A DNA stretch of 64,000 bases from CAWIVH01 sp963839475. Its GTDB lineage: Bacteria; Acidobacteriota; UBA6911. The notes under the pieces are model-generated. The model was not told the DNA's origin. It ran no database searches and saw nothing but the letters and a program-made list of their open reading frames with translations. The stretch's first letter is position 1. Each line of letters begins with the position of its first letter. Positions 45,115 through 54,834 of this stretch are shown in pieces. The translations under genes were made by a program, and so were the position numbers. The stretch is taken from positions 248,001 through 312,000 of the forward strand of contig CAWIVH010000020.1 in the NCBI GenBank assembly GCA_963839475.1, given 5' to 3'.

Positions 45115-46134
45115 TCATTTCCCGGAATCCTCAGCGACGATGGTGACCACAAGCTTCTCAGCCCCGCGCAGGAAGGTCAAGGGAGCGCCGACTCCCACCT
45201 TGTTTTCGGTCAGGAGCCGGTGGAGATCGTCGATGTCGCGGATCGGCTCGCCATCGTAGCCCACGATGATGTCCCTCGGCATCAATCCCGCGCGCCGGGC
45301 AGGGCTGTTCGCTTCGATCGACAAAATCATCACCCCACTCTGCTCCGGCAGTTGATGCCACCGGCTGATCCGGCGCGGCAATGGCACATTCTGGCCTGCA
45401 ATCCCAAGATATCCTCGGCCTATCCTTCCGTCCCTGATGAGCCGGCTGGCGACAAACTTTGCGGTATTGACCGAGATCGCGAAGCATATGCCCTGCGCGG
45501 GAAGGATCACCGCCGAGTTCACACCGATCACATCGCCGCGAGAGGTGACAAGCGGCCCGCCTGAATTTCCGGGATTCAAGGCTGCATCAGTCTGGATCAC
45601 GCTGTCGATCAGGCGCCCTGAGGTTGAACGCAGCGACCGTCCGAGCGCGCTGATCACTCCTGATGTAACGGTGCATTGAAAGCCGTAAGGATTTCCGATT
45701 GCTATCACCAACTGGCCGACTCGGATAGACTGGGAGTCGCCGAGGGAGACGGGGACCAGCGACGGCGCCGATATCCGGACGACGGCAAGATCAGTGTCGG
45801 GGTCATCCCCCACCAATTCCGCCTCGAATCGGCCGCCATCGGTCAGGACCACCCCGATTCTCGAGGCGTTATGGATTACATGACTGTTGGTCAGGATGAA
45901 TCCGTCGGGGGTAAAAACGAACCCTGAACCGCTGCCACCCGCTTCCCCGCCGCGGCGGAGAGAATGACGCACCTCGAGATTGACTACCGAAGGGCTGACT
46001 TTGGCCGCGGCGCCTGTCACCGCCTGGGAGTAGGCATCGAGAAGCTGTCCATTATCGTACGATGAAGCCGGACTGGACACCGGACTGTCATCTTCCTCCC
46101 GCAACCTGGAGATTCTGATTGCTTTCGATTTCAT
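45115..46134 (-). CDS. DegP/HtrA-like serine protease with PDZ
   Basis: About 339 residues of the S1C family. The ATG at 46134 (MKSKAIRISRL) has AGAGGAG 7 bases upstream; a longer frame to 46248 lacks this. The triad is visible: 'ILTNSHVI' (His), 'DDPDTDLAVVRI' (Asp) and 'LNPGNSGGPLV' (Ser). A single PDZ domain follows ('YLGIAGQNVPLP...ARRAGLMPRDIIVGYDGEP'). There is no signal peptide or membrane anchor, whereas most HtrA proteins have one, so this one may act in the cytosol. Quality control of damaged proteins is inferred. Confidence 0.9.
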   Translation of the reverse strand: MKSKAIRISRLREEDDSPVSSPASSYDNGQLLDAYSQAVTGAAAKVSPSVVNLEVRHSLRRGGEAGGSGSGFVFTPDGFILTNSHVIHNASRIGVVLTDGGRFEAELVGDDPDTDLAVVRISAPSLVPVSLGDSQSIRVGQLVIAIGNPYGFQCTVTSGVISALGRSLRSTSGRLIDSVIQTDAALNPGNSGGPLVTSRGDVIGVNSAVILPAQGICFAISVNTAKFVASRLIRDGRIGRGYLGIAGQNVPLPRRISRWHQLPEQSGVMILSIEANSPARRAGLMPRDIIVGYDGEPIRDIDDLHRLLTENKVGVGAPLTFLRGAEKLVVTIVAEDSGK

Positions 46135-46339
46135 GCAGGGCTCCTCTGAGACTTGAAATGAAAACATAAGATCGATTTTCAGCCACGTCCACTTCTCCGC
46201 ATTTTTTGCCTGGATGGCCCACGGCGACTTTCCCGGAACAAATGGCAACCTGTACTCTTCGCGGCAGGTGTACTATCGGCATCGGTCTCATCGAATTGTG
46301 GAAACCGAGTTTTGAAGACTAGAGCTTTCGAGGGTAACA

Positions 46340-47440
46340 ATGCTCAGAAGAGATTTCGTGAAATCGGCTGCCCTTCCGGCGGCTGTTGGGACAATAGGGC
46401 TCAGCTGTGCCCGACACGCAGCTGCCGCATCTGACAAACCGATTCGAGTGAAACTCGGCTGCCAGAGCGGCCCCCTTACCGACGACCGGCTCGAATTCAT
46501 GCGCCGGCATGGCGTCGAAGCGGTCTGCGGCTCGCCGGCGGCAACTCCCGGGAGTGGGATATGGGAGATCGATCAACTCCTGAAGTTGCGTGATCGAGTG
46601 GAGAAACACGGGATCACGCTGGATCTGATTCCCCTCCCTTTCCTGGAATCGACACACATCGATAAATCCAGCCGCCCGGCCATCATGCTGGGCCGCAGCC
46701 CGGAGCGTGATCGCGATATCGAGGACGTACAGTCGATCATCCGGACCTGCGCCCGGGCCGGCATTCCGGGCATCAAATACAACCTCAACCTATTGGGCGT
46801 GCCGCGCACCAAAACCACCGTGGGAAGGGGCGGGGCAAACCTCAGTACCTGGAGGCTCTCCGAGGCCGGGGAGCGTGCCGGGCGGCTGACCGGAGCCGGG
46901 AGAGTTTCCGCAGACCAATATTGGGAGCGAATCACTTATTTCCTGGATCGAGTGATCCCAGTCGCTTCCGAATACAAAATCCGAATGGCATGCCACCCGC
47001 ACGATCCCAGCGTCCCTCCGGGCTTTGAGGGGGTCGATTGCGTCCTCGGCACAGTGGACGGGCTCAAAAAGTTCATATCCATCCAGGAAAGTCCTTATCA
47101 CGGCCTGAATTTCTGCCAGGGCACTGTTTGCGAAATGCTGGAGCATCCCGGGCGCGAGATCTTCGACGTGATCCGGTATTTCGGCGAGCGGAAGAAAATA
47201 TTCAACGTCCATTTCCGGAACATCCGCGGCGGGCGCAACAATTTCCAGGAGACTTATCCGGATGAGGGAGATGTGGATATGCTCTCAGCGCTGCGAGCTT
47301 ACCGCGAGGTGGGGTACGAGGGTATGGTCATGCCGGATCACGTCCCTCGACACGAATCGGACAAAGATAACCTGCAGGCCTTTGCCTTTTGCTACGGCTA
47401 CATTCGGAGCTTAATCCAGAGCACAGACAGAGTGGGCTAG
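46340..47440 (+). CDS. Exported UxuA-like sugar dehydratase (mannonate dehydratase family)
   Basis: A 366-residue TIM-barrel protein with a Tat-type leader (MLRRDFVKSAALPAAVGTIG). Family signatures: 'GHTLDLIPLP'-type early strands, 'IPGIKYNLNLLGV', 'YKIRMACHPHDPSVP', 'GLNFCQGTVCEM', 'FNVHFRNIRGG' with metal-binding His residues, and 'GDVDMLSAL' before 'YEGMVMPDHVP'. E. coli UxuA (mannonate dehydratase) is cytosolic; here a signal is clear, so substrate and site may differ. Reaction is inferred as dehydration of an aldonate or uronate. It starts 205 bases from the divergent HtrA gene. Its stop TAG shares CTAG with the stop of the convergent gene, so the two overlap by 4 bases. Confidence 0.82.
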   Translation: MLRRDFVKSAALPAAVGTIGLSCARHAAAASDKPIRVKLGCQSGPLTDDRLEFMRRHGVEAVCGSPAATPGSGIWEIDQLLKLRDRVEKHGITLDLIPLPFLESTHIDKSSRPAIMLGRSPERDRDIEDVQSIIRTCARAGIPGIKYNLNLLGVPRTKTTVGRGGANLSTWRLSEAGERAGRLTGAGRVSADQYWERITYFLDRVIPVASEYKIRMACHPHDPSVPPGFEGVDCVLGTVDGLKKFISIQESPYHGLNFCQGTVCEMLEHPGREIFDVIRYFGERKKIFNVHFRNIRGGRNNFQETYPDEGDVDMLSALRAYREVGYEGMVMPDHVPRHESDKDNLQAFAFCYGYIRSLIQSTDRVG

Positions 47441-49867
47441 GGACCACTCACCAGGAAATCCATCCCTGCGCTCCACGGTCCATAGCCGTTGGGATTCCAT
47501 GCCTGAATCCACCACTTCGCTGCCCCGGTGGCTATGGGGACATTCGGAATTACTGAACAAGTCCCGTTGCCCGAAGGACAGCTCACCTCTGCGGCAGTAA
47601 ACCAGACAGCGACTCTGGGTGCAGCGCCGCTGTCGTTAATCCAGAGGTAATACCAGGTGGCGGTCGGGACGGCATTCCAGGTGTAAGCCGGTTGGGTGGA
47701 ATGGATTGTCCCGGAGGGTGAAATCAATGTGGCGACTCCGGGCAAATCTCCCGCTCCGACTGAGAAAATCTTCCCCTGGCTCCACGGCCCGTAGCCATAC
47801 TCGTTCCATGTTTGAATCCACCATTGCGCCGATCCGGCTGCCAGCGGGGCTGCGGGGGTCACCGAACAGGTCCCTGTCCCGGCAGCGCAACCTGCTTGCA
47901 CCGATGTGTACCAGACAGCATGTTTTGGCGCCGAGGCGCTGTCGTTGACCCAGAGGTAATACCAGGTGGCGTTTGATACAGCATTCCAAACATAAGTCGG
48001 CGTCTGGGTCGACACAGAACCAGCGGGAGACAGGAGTGTCGCACTCCCCGGAACTCCTGATCCGCAATTGGTACAGGAAACATAAGTGTAGTCATTAAAC
48101 AGCCAATCCGCACCAATTTTGGACCATAGCCGGGCAAAAATCCTGCTCCCATCGGTGGGAAGCCCTGTAACTGTTTTCGATAATGCATGCTCCGAGTCGG
48201 TGCTGTTGAATATGTCCCAGACTCCTATCGTCCTCCCTACGTTGAGCCAGTATTCAGAGACTCCTATTCCTGCATTCCACCCGAATGTCACGGTCGCCGC
48301 AGTCAAGGTGGATCCCGGTGTCGGAGCTGTCATCTCAGCTGGGATTGCAGTGCAGTTGCTCGTAGTGAACTGCCGATCCGCGCCAGGCGTTGTGCCGTCG
48401 GCGTTGCGGGCGACGGCCTGAAAATGATAGGTCTGCCCGCAAACCAGGTTCGATAGCTGCTGGGAGAAAAGCTGCCCGCTGGTCTGGGCGCCTATCACCA
48501 TTTCATTTGTCTTACTACCATAGCTGGTGGTTTTCCCGTAATTGAAATAAGCTGACGTGGATTGACCTCGGGGATTGACTGTGGCATGGAGCAAGGCCAA
48601 TGTCTGGGTAATGCCGTCGGCTGATTCCGTGGTAACAGCCGGCGGGTTTCGAAGAGTCAGATAATATATTTCTGTATCAGACTCATAGAGATTCCCTACC
48701 CAATCGAAAAAGGCAAAGTGAGGAGTGGCATCCGGGCCCAGGGCAAAAAAGCGTACGCCCTTGAACCAATAATTGCTCATGGAATAACACGAGGAATTGA
48801 ACACGAAGGCGCCGCTCGCATTGGTACCATAAAACAAAATTCCATCCTGCCCGGGCAGAGTCTTGTAGGCGAGGTGAATAACATCGGATCGGTCAATGGC
48901 TAGATTGTGGAAATGCACGGGGTAATTCAGGCCGTCAGGGTCCCCGATGGGAACCGGGGTTCCGAACCTTCCGGAAACATTGTTCACATAGTGCAATTCC
49001 GGTTTCAAGGCCGCCAACCAGGGAGCATCATAGACAATGTGGGCATTTCCGTGGCTATCCACTGCGATTTTGCTGCCCACAGGATCCTTGTGCTCGGGTA
49101 ACGAGACGGCAACTGGGATGGAGAACGCGCCGGAAATGTCATTCATATAATAAGTCCGTCTGGATACCAGGATATCCCGCGTTCCATCGAAAACGATATG
49201 AAGGTGATCACCCTTGTCGAGAAAGGTGTTAAAGTCCGTGACAAAGCCATCATAAACAGCGGTAGGCTGACTCCAGCTCCCGCTCACGTTGTTCATTACG
49301 ATAATTCGAGAACCTCTGTCGATAAACGTTATGTGAATGCGATTCCGGCTGTCGCAATGGATGCGGGGATCGAACGGGGTGACCGGCTGAGCATGAAAGG
49401 GGCCGAGCCAAACGCTGCGGAGCGCAGAAACTGCCGCCGGTGTTGGAGACGTAAAAGAGATCATCGGCGGAAGTAATAGACGACTGATTCGGACTCCTGC
49501 GGAAAACGATGTGTGCGCAACCGTTGGAGTCTACGGCGATATCGGGGTCCCTGGAATACCAGTTTTCAGCCACCGGGATCCTGACCGGGGCTGAAAACGG
49601 CCCTGAAATATTGGTCGAATAAAATATATCGCTGGCCACGCCGTCGGGAGCACCGGCTTTGGCATAAAAACCGTTCCATGCGATATGGACATGATTGTCT
49701 TTGTCCACCGCAATCGAAGGTAAGGTATCAATCTGATCCGGCATTCGGGAAACATTGACCGGAAGAGAGAATTCTTGGGGGAAAAGGGCGCCGCTAAATC
49801 CCAGGATAAAGCTGAAAAGAAGCCAATATGCGGCCTTGTTCAACAATAACAAATGGCATTTTTTCAT
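47437..49867 (-). pseudogene. BNR-propeller / FnIII exported protein, one-base frameshift
   Basis: The frame from the ATG at 49867 (AAGGAGG 6 bases upstream, signal 'MKKCHLLLLNKAAYWLLF') is broken at about 49415-49430, where reading must skip one base to continue. Before the break, 'IAVDKDNHVHIAWNG' and 'IAVDSNGCAHIVFRR' are propeller blades; after it 'IHCDSRNRIHITFID', 'IAVDSHGNAHIVYDA' and 'LAIDRSDVIHLAYKT' continue the same fold. An FnIII-like domain ('LALLHATVNPRGQSTSAYFN') and three C-terminal 'TWYYLWVNDS'-type repeats follow. Combined length is about 810 residues. Surface role inferred. The shift may be an assembly error or true decay. The stop shares CTAG with the convergent UxuA-like gene. 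Confidence 0.75.
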
Positions 49868-50144
49868 GGCTTCCTCCTTGGAGATAAGAAGAAACACCAC
49901 TTCCAAGACTAACGAATGAAGAGTTGGTTTTGAAATCGCGAGCGATTACTGATTGGGAAAGGGATCTTGATGCAAGCTGCTTGATCCAGCCACATTGGAT
50001 GGCCATGATAGCCAACATAGCATAGAGATCTGGCGCAAAGATAGGGGGACGCATGTGGGTCAATCAGCTGGAGGCGCACACAAGCGTATGCGCGCCCTGC
50101 GCCATGAGAATTTCAGGTCGGTTTCGAAAGTTTCGCTGATCCAT

Positions 50145-50172
50145 CGCACCCGGGCTCAAACGCCCGGGTGCG
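50145..50172 (-). terminator. Perfect 10-bp hairpin after receptor fragment
   Basis: CGCACCCGGG (50145-50154) pairs with CCCGGGTGCG (50163-50172), loop CTCAAACG. It lies about 25 bases past the stop codon of the receptor fragment on the minus strand, where that lost gene would have had its terminator. Confidence 0.65.
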
Positions 50173-50195
50173 CACAAATCCTCGGGAGGAGATGA

Positions 50196-50290
50196 TCAGA
50201 ATATGAATTTCACGCTAACCTGGATGCGCCGAGCGTAATTTACCTGGTTCGCGCCAACCGGAAACGCCAATAGGACTTCGGCACCATATT
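50196..50290 (-). pseudogene. 3' fragment of a second TonB-dependent receptor gene
   Basis: On the minus strand the frame reads 'EYGAEVLLAFPVGANQVNYA' then 'RRIQVSVKFIF' and stops (TGA at 50196-50198). The intact receptor next door ends 'GAAFNYSRRIQMDIKLLF'. The match of the final strand and the terminal aromatic residue shows this is the tail of a paralogous TonB receptor, with the rest deleted. It begins exactly at the edge of the 18-bp hairpin at 50289-50330. Confidence 0.75.
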
Positions 50291-50330
50291 CAGAGGGACA
50301 ACCGGGGAGAAGCCCGGTTGTCCCTCTGAA
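50289..50330 (-). terminator. Perfect 18-bp hairpin downstream of TonB receptor
   Basis: TTCAGAGGGACAACCGGG (50289-50306) pairs perfectly with CCCGGTTGTCCCTCTGAA (50313-50330), loop GAGAAG. It lies 51 bases past the receptor stop on the minus strand. There is no T run. It is unusually long and perfect for a terminator. Confidence 0.7.
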
Positions 50331-50380
50331 TTCCTAGATCCTGGGGGCTCTTCTCATGAGGAAGGGCCGAAAGGGTCACA

Positions 50381-53300
50381 TCAGAAGAGGAGCTTGATAT
50401 CCATCTGGATGCGACGGGAATAATTGAAAGCAGCGCCGGTAATCTTTCCGAAGTTGCTGCTGGTAGGACCCAAATCAGGCTGTGAGAAATTGGGATGGTT
50501 AAAGGCGTTCAAAAACTCACAACGATATTGGATCTTAATTCCTTCCTTGATCGTGGTGTTCTTGAGGATGGAGAAGTCCACGTTATTTACGAGGTCCGTG
50601 CGCAGGTAGCTGAAACGCAAGGGGAAGGTCCGCACATTCGAGGCGAGCTGTCCGCCGGCGTCGTTTGAGGTACGTTTCTCAAATCCGACATTGGATTCGG
50701 GCAAAGTGGGCCACACCAGAGTGCCGTCGGCCTTCTTAGGATTGTAGATGACATTGTTAAACCACTTGTCAGGCGTCGCATTCTTGCCGAGGTTGATATC
50801 CTTCCAATTCCCGTAATAGATGATGTTCCCCCAGGCACTCATCGGGCGGGCGCTTTGAGTCTGGTAGTTGGCGTTGATCTGCCATCCGCCGATAATCCGG
50901 TCCAATACGCCGTTCGAGGAACTGAAGCGGCGGCCCCTTCCGAAGGGCAGTTCCAGGATGCCCGTCATAGACAAGCGATGGGGAGTGTCCATATCCGAAA
51001 TGGTTTCGGTCGGCATTGGATCGCCGGCGTTCAGATATTCCGTGGCCTGCATGAACTTCGACCAGGTATAGCTCGCCAGAAGGGTGTAGCCCTTGGAAAA
51101 ACGCTTTTGGAAAGAAGCCTGCAACGAATGGTACCAGGAATAGCCCTGATAGGTGGTAGTGTTCACCGTATCGAATTCAGGGTATGGACGCATCAGTCTT
51201 TCGCGCGTGATGGTCTTGCTCCCGCCGATCGTGGTTGTGGCCGGCATCAGACCATAAAACGGATTGGCGACGGAGCCGGTGAGATAGGTGATCTTGTTGA
51301 CGTCCCGTGTCGGACTCGTGCTCAGATACACATTGGGAGTTGCATTGAGGTTGCGGTTGATTTCGATGTGAGTTCCGCGACTTCCGACATAGCCGACATC
51401 CATAAACCAGCCGCCAAACAATTCGCGCTGGATGTTCAGAGACCAGCGCTGGTTATAAACCTGCTTGGGCTGTTCGTAAAAGTAAGTGACGGCCTGCCCT
51501 ACGAAAGTTTGCGGCCCCTGGGTATTTCCATAGGGCGCGACCGGGCCGGTCTTGTAAGGATCGGAGAGAGTTTCATACCAGGTAAGTCCATTGTCTAAGG
51601 TGGGAATCAGGTTGGTATTGACATTATACCCGGACTGAATAACGTCACCTCTCCTTTGCCCCAGGAAACCGTAATTAATACCGTAACCCGCGCGCAAAAC
51701 TGTTTTATCGGTCAGCTTGAAAGCCATGCCGATTTGGGGCAGGAAATTCTTCTTGGGAGTCTCATACAAACCGCGCGGATTTGGGCTCACACCGGCAAAA
51801 TTAAGGCCACCGCGCACTTTGAAGTCGGCCGGCGCGATCGGCAGCGCGTTGGCAGTTCCCGCGGAGGCATTGTAAACGACAGCATAATTAGCCACGGCGG
51901 CAGATTCGATGGGCTGCGTGTAGCCTAAATCAAAGCCGCGAACGCTCCGGTTGTACCGTTCCGTCAAGGCCCCTTCATACTCCCATCGCAACCCGATGTT
52001 CAGGGTCAGCCGGTTGTTCACGCGCCAATCGTCCTGGACGTAAACGCCCCACGACGTCGATTGTTCGGCATAACTGTCTTGTCGATTCATATAACTGGAC
52101 GAATCCGGCAACCCCAAAAGGAAGGCTGCCATGGACTGGCCCAAACCATTGGGCGCACCCGAGGCGGTACTGCTGGCTTTCGTCCAATTGGTGCTGAAGT
52201 CGAAACGGGCGGTCTGGTCATTGATCCAATCCGTCTGATTTTCCCGGTAAGCGCGGAACTCCACACCACTCCTTATCGAATGGGTTCCTTTTATCTTGGT
52301 GAGATTGCCCGTAAAAGCGTGCGTATCGATCGGCCGGATGAAGTTGTCATGCCGGGTGCCGATATAAGCCGCGCTGGCGAAATTAATGCCCGGGAAACGG
52401 CGGATGGACTCTGGAGTATAGCTGTTCATGCGTGAAGGGAATCCCAGACTGGTTAGATCCATGCCGTACGACTCGGGATTTCCATCGGAGGTCCGGATAA
52501 ATCGGTTGTAGCCATATTTAGCATTAAGTACCGTCGAGGCATTCAATGTGTTGACATAGTCGATGCTGCCCGCTCTCGAAAGGAATTGGAACCACTCACC
52601 CGTGGCGGCGCTGTGCAAATAGTTATTGTAATCGCTGATACGTTTGTAGAACCGGCCTGTACCCGACAGCCGCTGTCTGTTGCCAATGTTATGGTCGACT
52701 TTAAACGTATGGGTGTAGTAACTAATCGTTTCCGGTATGTTGGGCTCAACCTGATTGCCCAGACCCAGTGCATCGCCCGAGGTATACGGCTTTGCAGGGT
52801 AATAGTTGTCGAGAATCTTTTTGGCAATCGGATTTATCAGACTCGGAGGGATAATGTTGCCCGGGAAGGGGTCGTTGACATACACGCCATTGACCAATTT
52901 GCGTGTGAAGGGATTGTAGATCTGATAAGAGGATCCGCCCGCCGAAAGCAGCTTGGAGAAATCCCCGCCCTTTTCGGCTTGAGTGGGAACCGTACAGAGG
53001 GAACCGCAATTGTTGCGCGGACGGGCTTCATGAATGGCCTCATAAGCCCAGAAGAAAAATGTCTTGCCTTTTCCATTGTACAGTTTCGGGATGTAAACCG
53101 GTCCGCCGAACGAACCGCCCCAGCGGTTATAGGTCCAGTCCGCGCGTGGCGATGATGATTTATTGGACAGCCATTCGTTGGACGCCATGCTGGCCGGCTG
53201 GTTGGCCCAAAAACCAGTACCATGAAACGCGTTGCTCCCGGATTTCAGCACGATGTTAGTGACGCCACCTTCGGTTTGTCCATAACTGGCATCGAAACCG

Positions 53301-54007
53301 GTGGTTTGAACTTTGAACTCCTGGATGGCATCGGTTGGGGGAACGTAAGACGCGATCACCTCATTCGCATTGGCAGTAGCTGTGCTGGGCGTCCCATCGA
53401 TCATGACGTCCATACGGTTGGCGCGCGATCCATTGATCGCATAACCTACAATGTGCGTCGGCTCAAAGGGACGATTCAAGGTTCCGGCCGTATGACTCCA
53501 GGAGGCACCGGCAGTGACGCCTATCAACAAGAACGGATTCCCGTGCGGGAGGGGAAGGTCGGAAACGCGGCGCCCATCGACAACCTGGCCCAGCGTGGCT
53601 GAACTGTTATTCAATAGCGGTGTCTCGGCCGAAACCGTGACGGTCTGTTCCTGCGCACCGACCTCCAATTCGATGTCCAACAGCAACTTGTCGTTGACCC
53701 GCAGTTGCACACCGTCCCTTATGTACTTTTTGAAGCCAGAGAATTCCACGGTGATTTGGTATACGCCCGGGTTCAAAAAAGGAGCTGAATAAGCCCCGAC
53801 ATCATTGGTTTGAACCGTAGTGGTAATTCCTTGATCCACATTGGTAACTCTTACCGTCGCCGCAGGGATTACTGCCTTGGCGGCATCCAATACCCGCCCC
53901 ATTATGGTTCCGCGGGCTTCTTGCGCAAAAAGACCCTGCTGCCACGTTGCCGCAAGCACCGCGCATGCCAGCAGGATGAGAAGGGTCCTGCATATTCTGA
54001 ATCGCAT
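50381..54007 (-). CDS. Oar-like TonB-dependent receptor with carboxypeptidase-regulatory domain
   Basis: About 1208 residues. The ATG at 54007 (MRFRICRTLLILLACAVLAA) has GGAGGAG about 6 bases upstream and starts a clear signal peptide. The regulatory-like domain reads 'EARGTIMGRVLDAAKAVIPAATVRV', the plug 'VDGRRVSDLPLPHGNPFLLI', 'IDGTPSTATANANEVIASYV' and 'ASYGQTEGGVTNIVLKSG', and the barrel closes with 'YSRRIQMDIKLLF'. It differs clearly from the receptor at 4619, so the two likely bring in different ligands. The IclR/sugar-binding regulator upstream (54835) suggests a sugar or oligosaccharide ligand. A fragment of a related receptor lies just downstream. Confidence 0.92.
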   Translation of the reverse strand: MRFRICRTLLILLACAVLAATWQQGLFAQEARGTIMGRVLDAAKAVIPAATVRVTNVDQGITTTVQTNDVGAYSAPFLNPGVYQITVEFSGFKKYIRDGVQLRVNDKLLLDIELEVGAQEQTVTVSAETPLLNNSSATLGQVVDGRRVSDLPLPHGNPFLLIGVTAGASWSHTAGTLNRPFEPTHIVGYAINGSRANRMDVMIDGTPSTATANANEVIASYVPPTDAIQEFKVQTTGFDASYGQTEGGVTNIVLKSGSNAFHGTGFWANQPASMASNEWLSNKSSSPRADWTYNRWGGSFGGPVYIPKLYNGKGKTFFFWAYEAIHEARPRNNCGSLCTVPTQAEKGGDFSKLLSAGGSSYQIYNPFTRKLVNGVYVNDPFPGNIIPPSLINPIAKKILDNYYPAKPYTSGDALGLGNQVEPNIPETISYYTHTFKVDHNIGNRQRLSGTGRFYKRISDYNNYLHSAATGEWFQFLSRAGSIDYVNTLNASTVLNAKYGYNRFIRTSDGNPESYGMDLTSLGFPSRMNSYTPESIRRFPGINFASAAYIGTRHDNFIRPIDTHAFTGNLTKIKGTHSIRSGVEFRAYRENQTDWINDQTARFDFSTNWTKASSTASGAPNGLGQSMAAFLLGLPDSSSYMNRQDSYAEQSTSWGVYVQDDWRVNNRLTLNIGLRWEYEGALTERYNRSVRGFDLGYTQPIESAAVANYAVVYNASAGTANALPIAPADFKVRGGLNFAGVSPNPRGLYETPKKNFLPQIGMAFKLTDKTVLRAGYGINYGFLGQRRGDVIQSGYNVNTNLIPTLDNGLTWYETLSDPYKTGPVAPYGNTQGPQTFVGQAVTYFYEQPKQVYNQRWSLNIQRELFGGWFMDVGYVGSRGTHIEINRNLNATPNVYLSTSPTRDVNKITYLTGSVANPFYGLMPATTTIGGSKTITRERLMRPYPEFDTVNTTTYQGYSWYHSLQASFQKRFSKGYTLLASYTWSKFMQATEYLNAGDPMPTETISDMDTPHRLSMTGILELPFGRGRRFSSSNGVLDRIIGGWQINANYQTQSARPMSAWGNIIYYGNWKDINLGKNATPDKWFNNVIYNPKKADGTLVWPTLPESNVGFEKRTSNDAGGQLASNVRTFPLRFSYLRTDLVNNVDFSILKNTTIKEGIKIQYRCEFLNAFNHPNFSQPDLGPTSSNFGKITGAAFNYSRRIQMDIKLLF

Positions 54008-54834
54008 TATTTCTCCTCCATATCGAATGAAAACGGTGTTACTCCGAATCTCCGATGCCCTCTGAAACCGTCTTTTAGCCACTCCAGCTTCAAAATCCGG
54101 TTTGAGGAGTCTACCGTTGCATCGGGCTGATTCCCCGCCTAAGTCGTGTCACCGGGCCCTTCACCCAGAAACATGGCTCCTTTCGACTTGTTTGTGACAA
54201 GCTTGGCTCGCGGACAGGGAGCGGTCTGAGAGCCGGGAATAAAAGCGCAAGCCACTGCACAAGCATTCAAGCGACCGTCGCCACAGGGGTACGCCGCATT
54301 CTGAGATCCTATGGAGATTACTGCAAAAACCGAAGTGAATTTTACATTTCTGATAATGTTTCGTTCTGCAAAACGCCACCACTCGCCTGGCATACCACTA
54401 AACTATTGATAAATAATGCGTTTGACTGAATACATCCCAAGACCGATCTTGTGAAGAATTATGGATTGCGGAAACTCAATTTTGGAATGCGAAACTCCTC
54501 CGACCACAAAGTGAGAATATGGGTCCCTTCTTTTCGACCCCTCACACCGGTCAGGGCGGGCCGAAGGCGGTACTCATCGAGCAGATTTGAAATTTCAAGA
54601 ATGGCGGAGGACAGGAGCCAAGAGGGAAGAGGATGCGGTCAAGCCGAGCAGGCTGTTGTGTGGATATAGGCAGTCCACGTTTTCGGACGTGAGGAGCTGG
54701 TGTTTGATAAAAACCGCCACACATTGGTGCACGCGGCCGGCCTCCTCGGAGGCCCGCCATCAGGCGTTAGCCGCTGACTGCCCGGCGCTGCATCTCTGAC
54801 GAACAAAGGAAATTGTCAGGGATGTATGGGCGGT
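54008..54834. other. Intergenic region with decayed regulator copy
   Basis: About 830 bases. It must hold the promoter of the receptor gene. Between about 54640 and 54800 there is a remnant of a paralogue of the upstream regulator, listed separately. The rest shows no gene. Confidence 0.5.
54640..54800 (-). pseudogene. Decayed paralogue of the IclR/sugar-binding regulator
   Basis: On the minus strand a frame reads 'AVFIKHQLLTSENVDCLYPH' then 'NSLLGL', which matches the end of the neighbouring intact regulator ('ALFVKHQLLTPENVDHFYPN'). Immediately before it, 'EEAGRVHQCVAV' matches 'EEAGRTRDCVIV' of the intact protein. The roughly 45-50 codons between these parts are deleted, and a stop codon interrupts the frame further up. 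So a second copy existed and is degenerating. Confidence 0.75.

Larger units (their letters stand above)
49907..50380. other. Intergenic with receptor remnant and two hairpins
   Basis: About 470 bases between the BNR protein and the TonB receptor. It holds a 95-bp fragment of another receptor's 3' end (50196-50290) and two perfect hairpins (50145-50172 and 50289-50330), listed separately. The rest, 49907-50144, should contain the BNR gene promoter. Confidence 0.6.
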
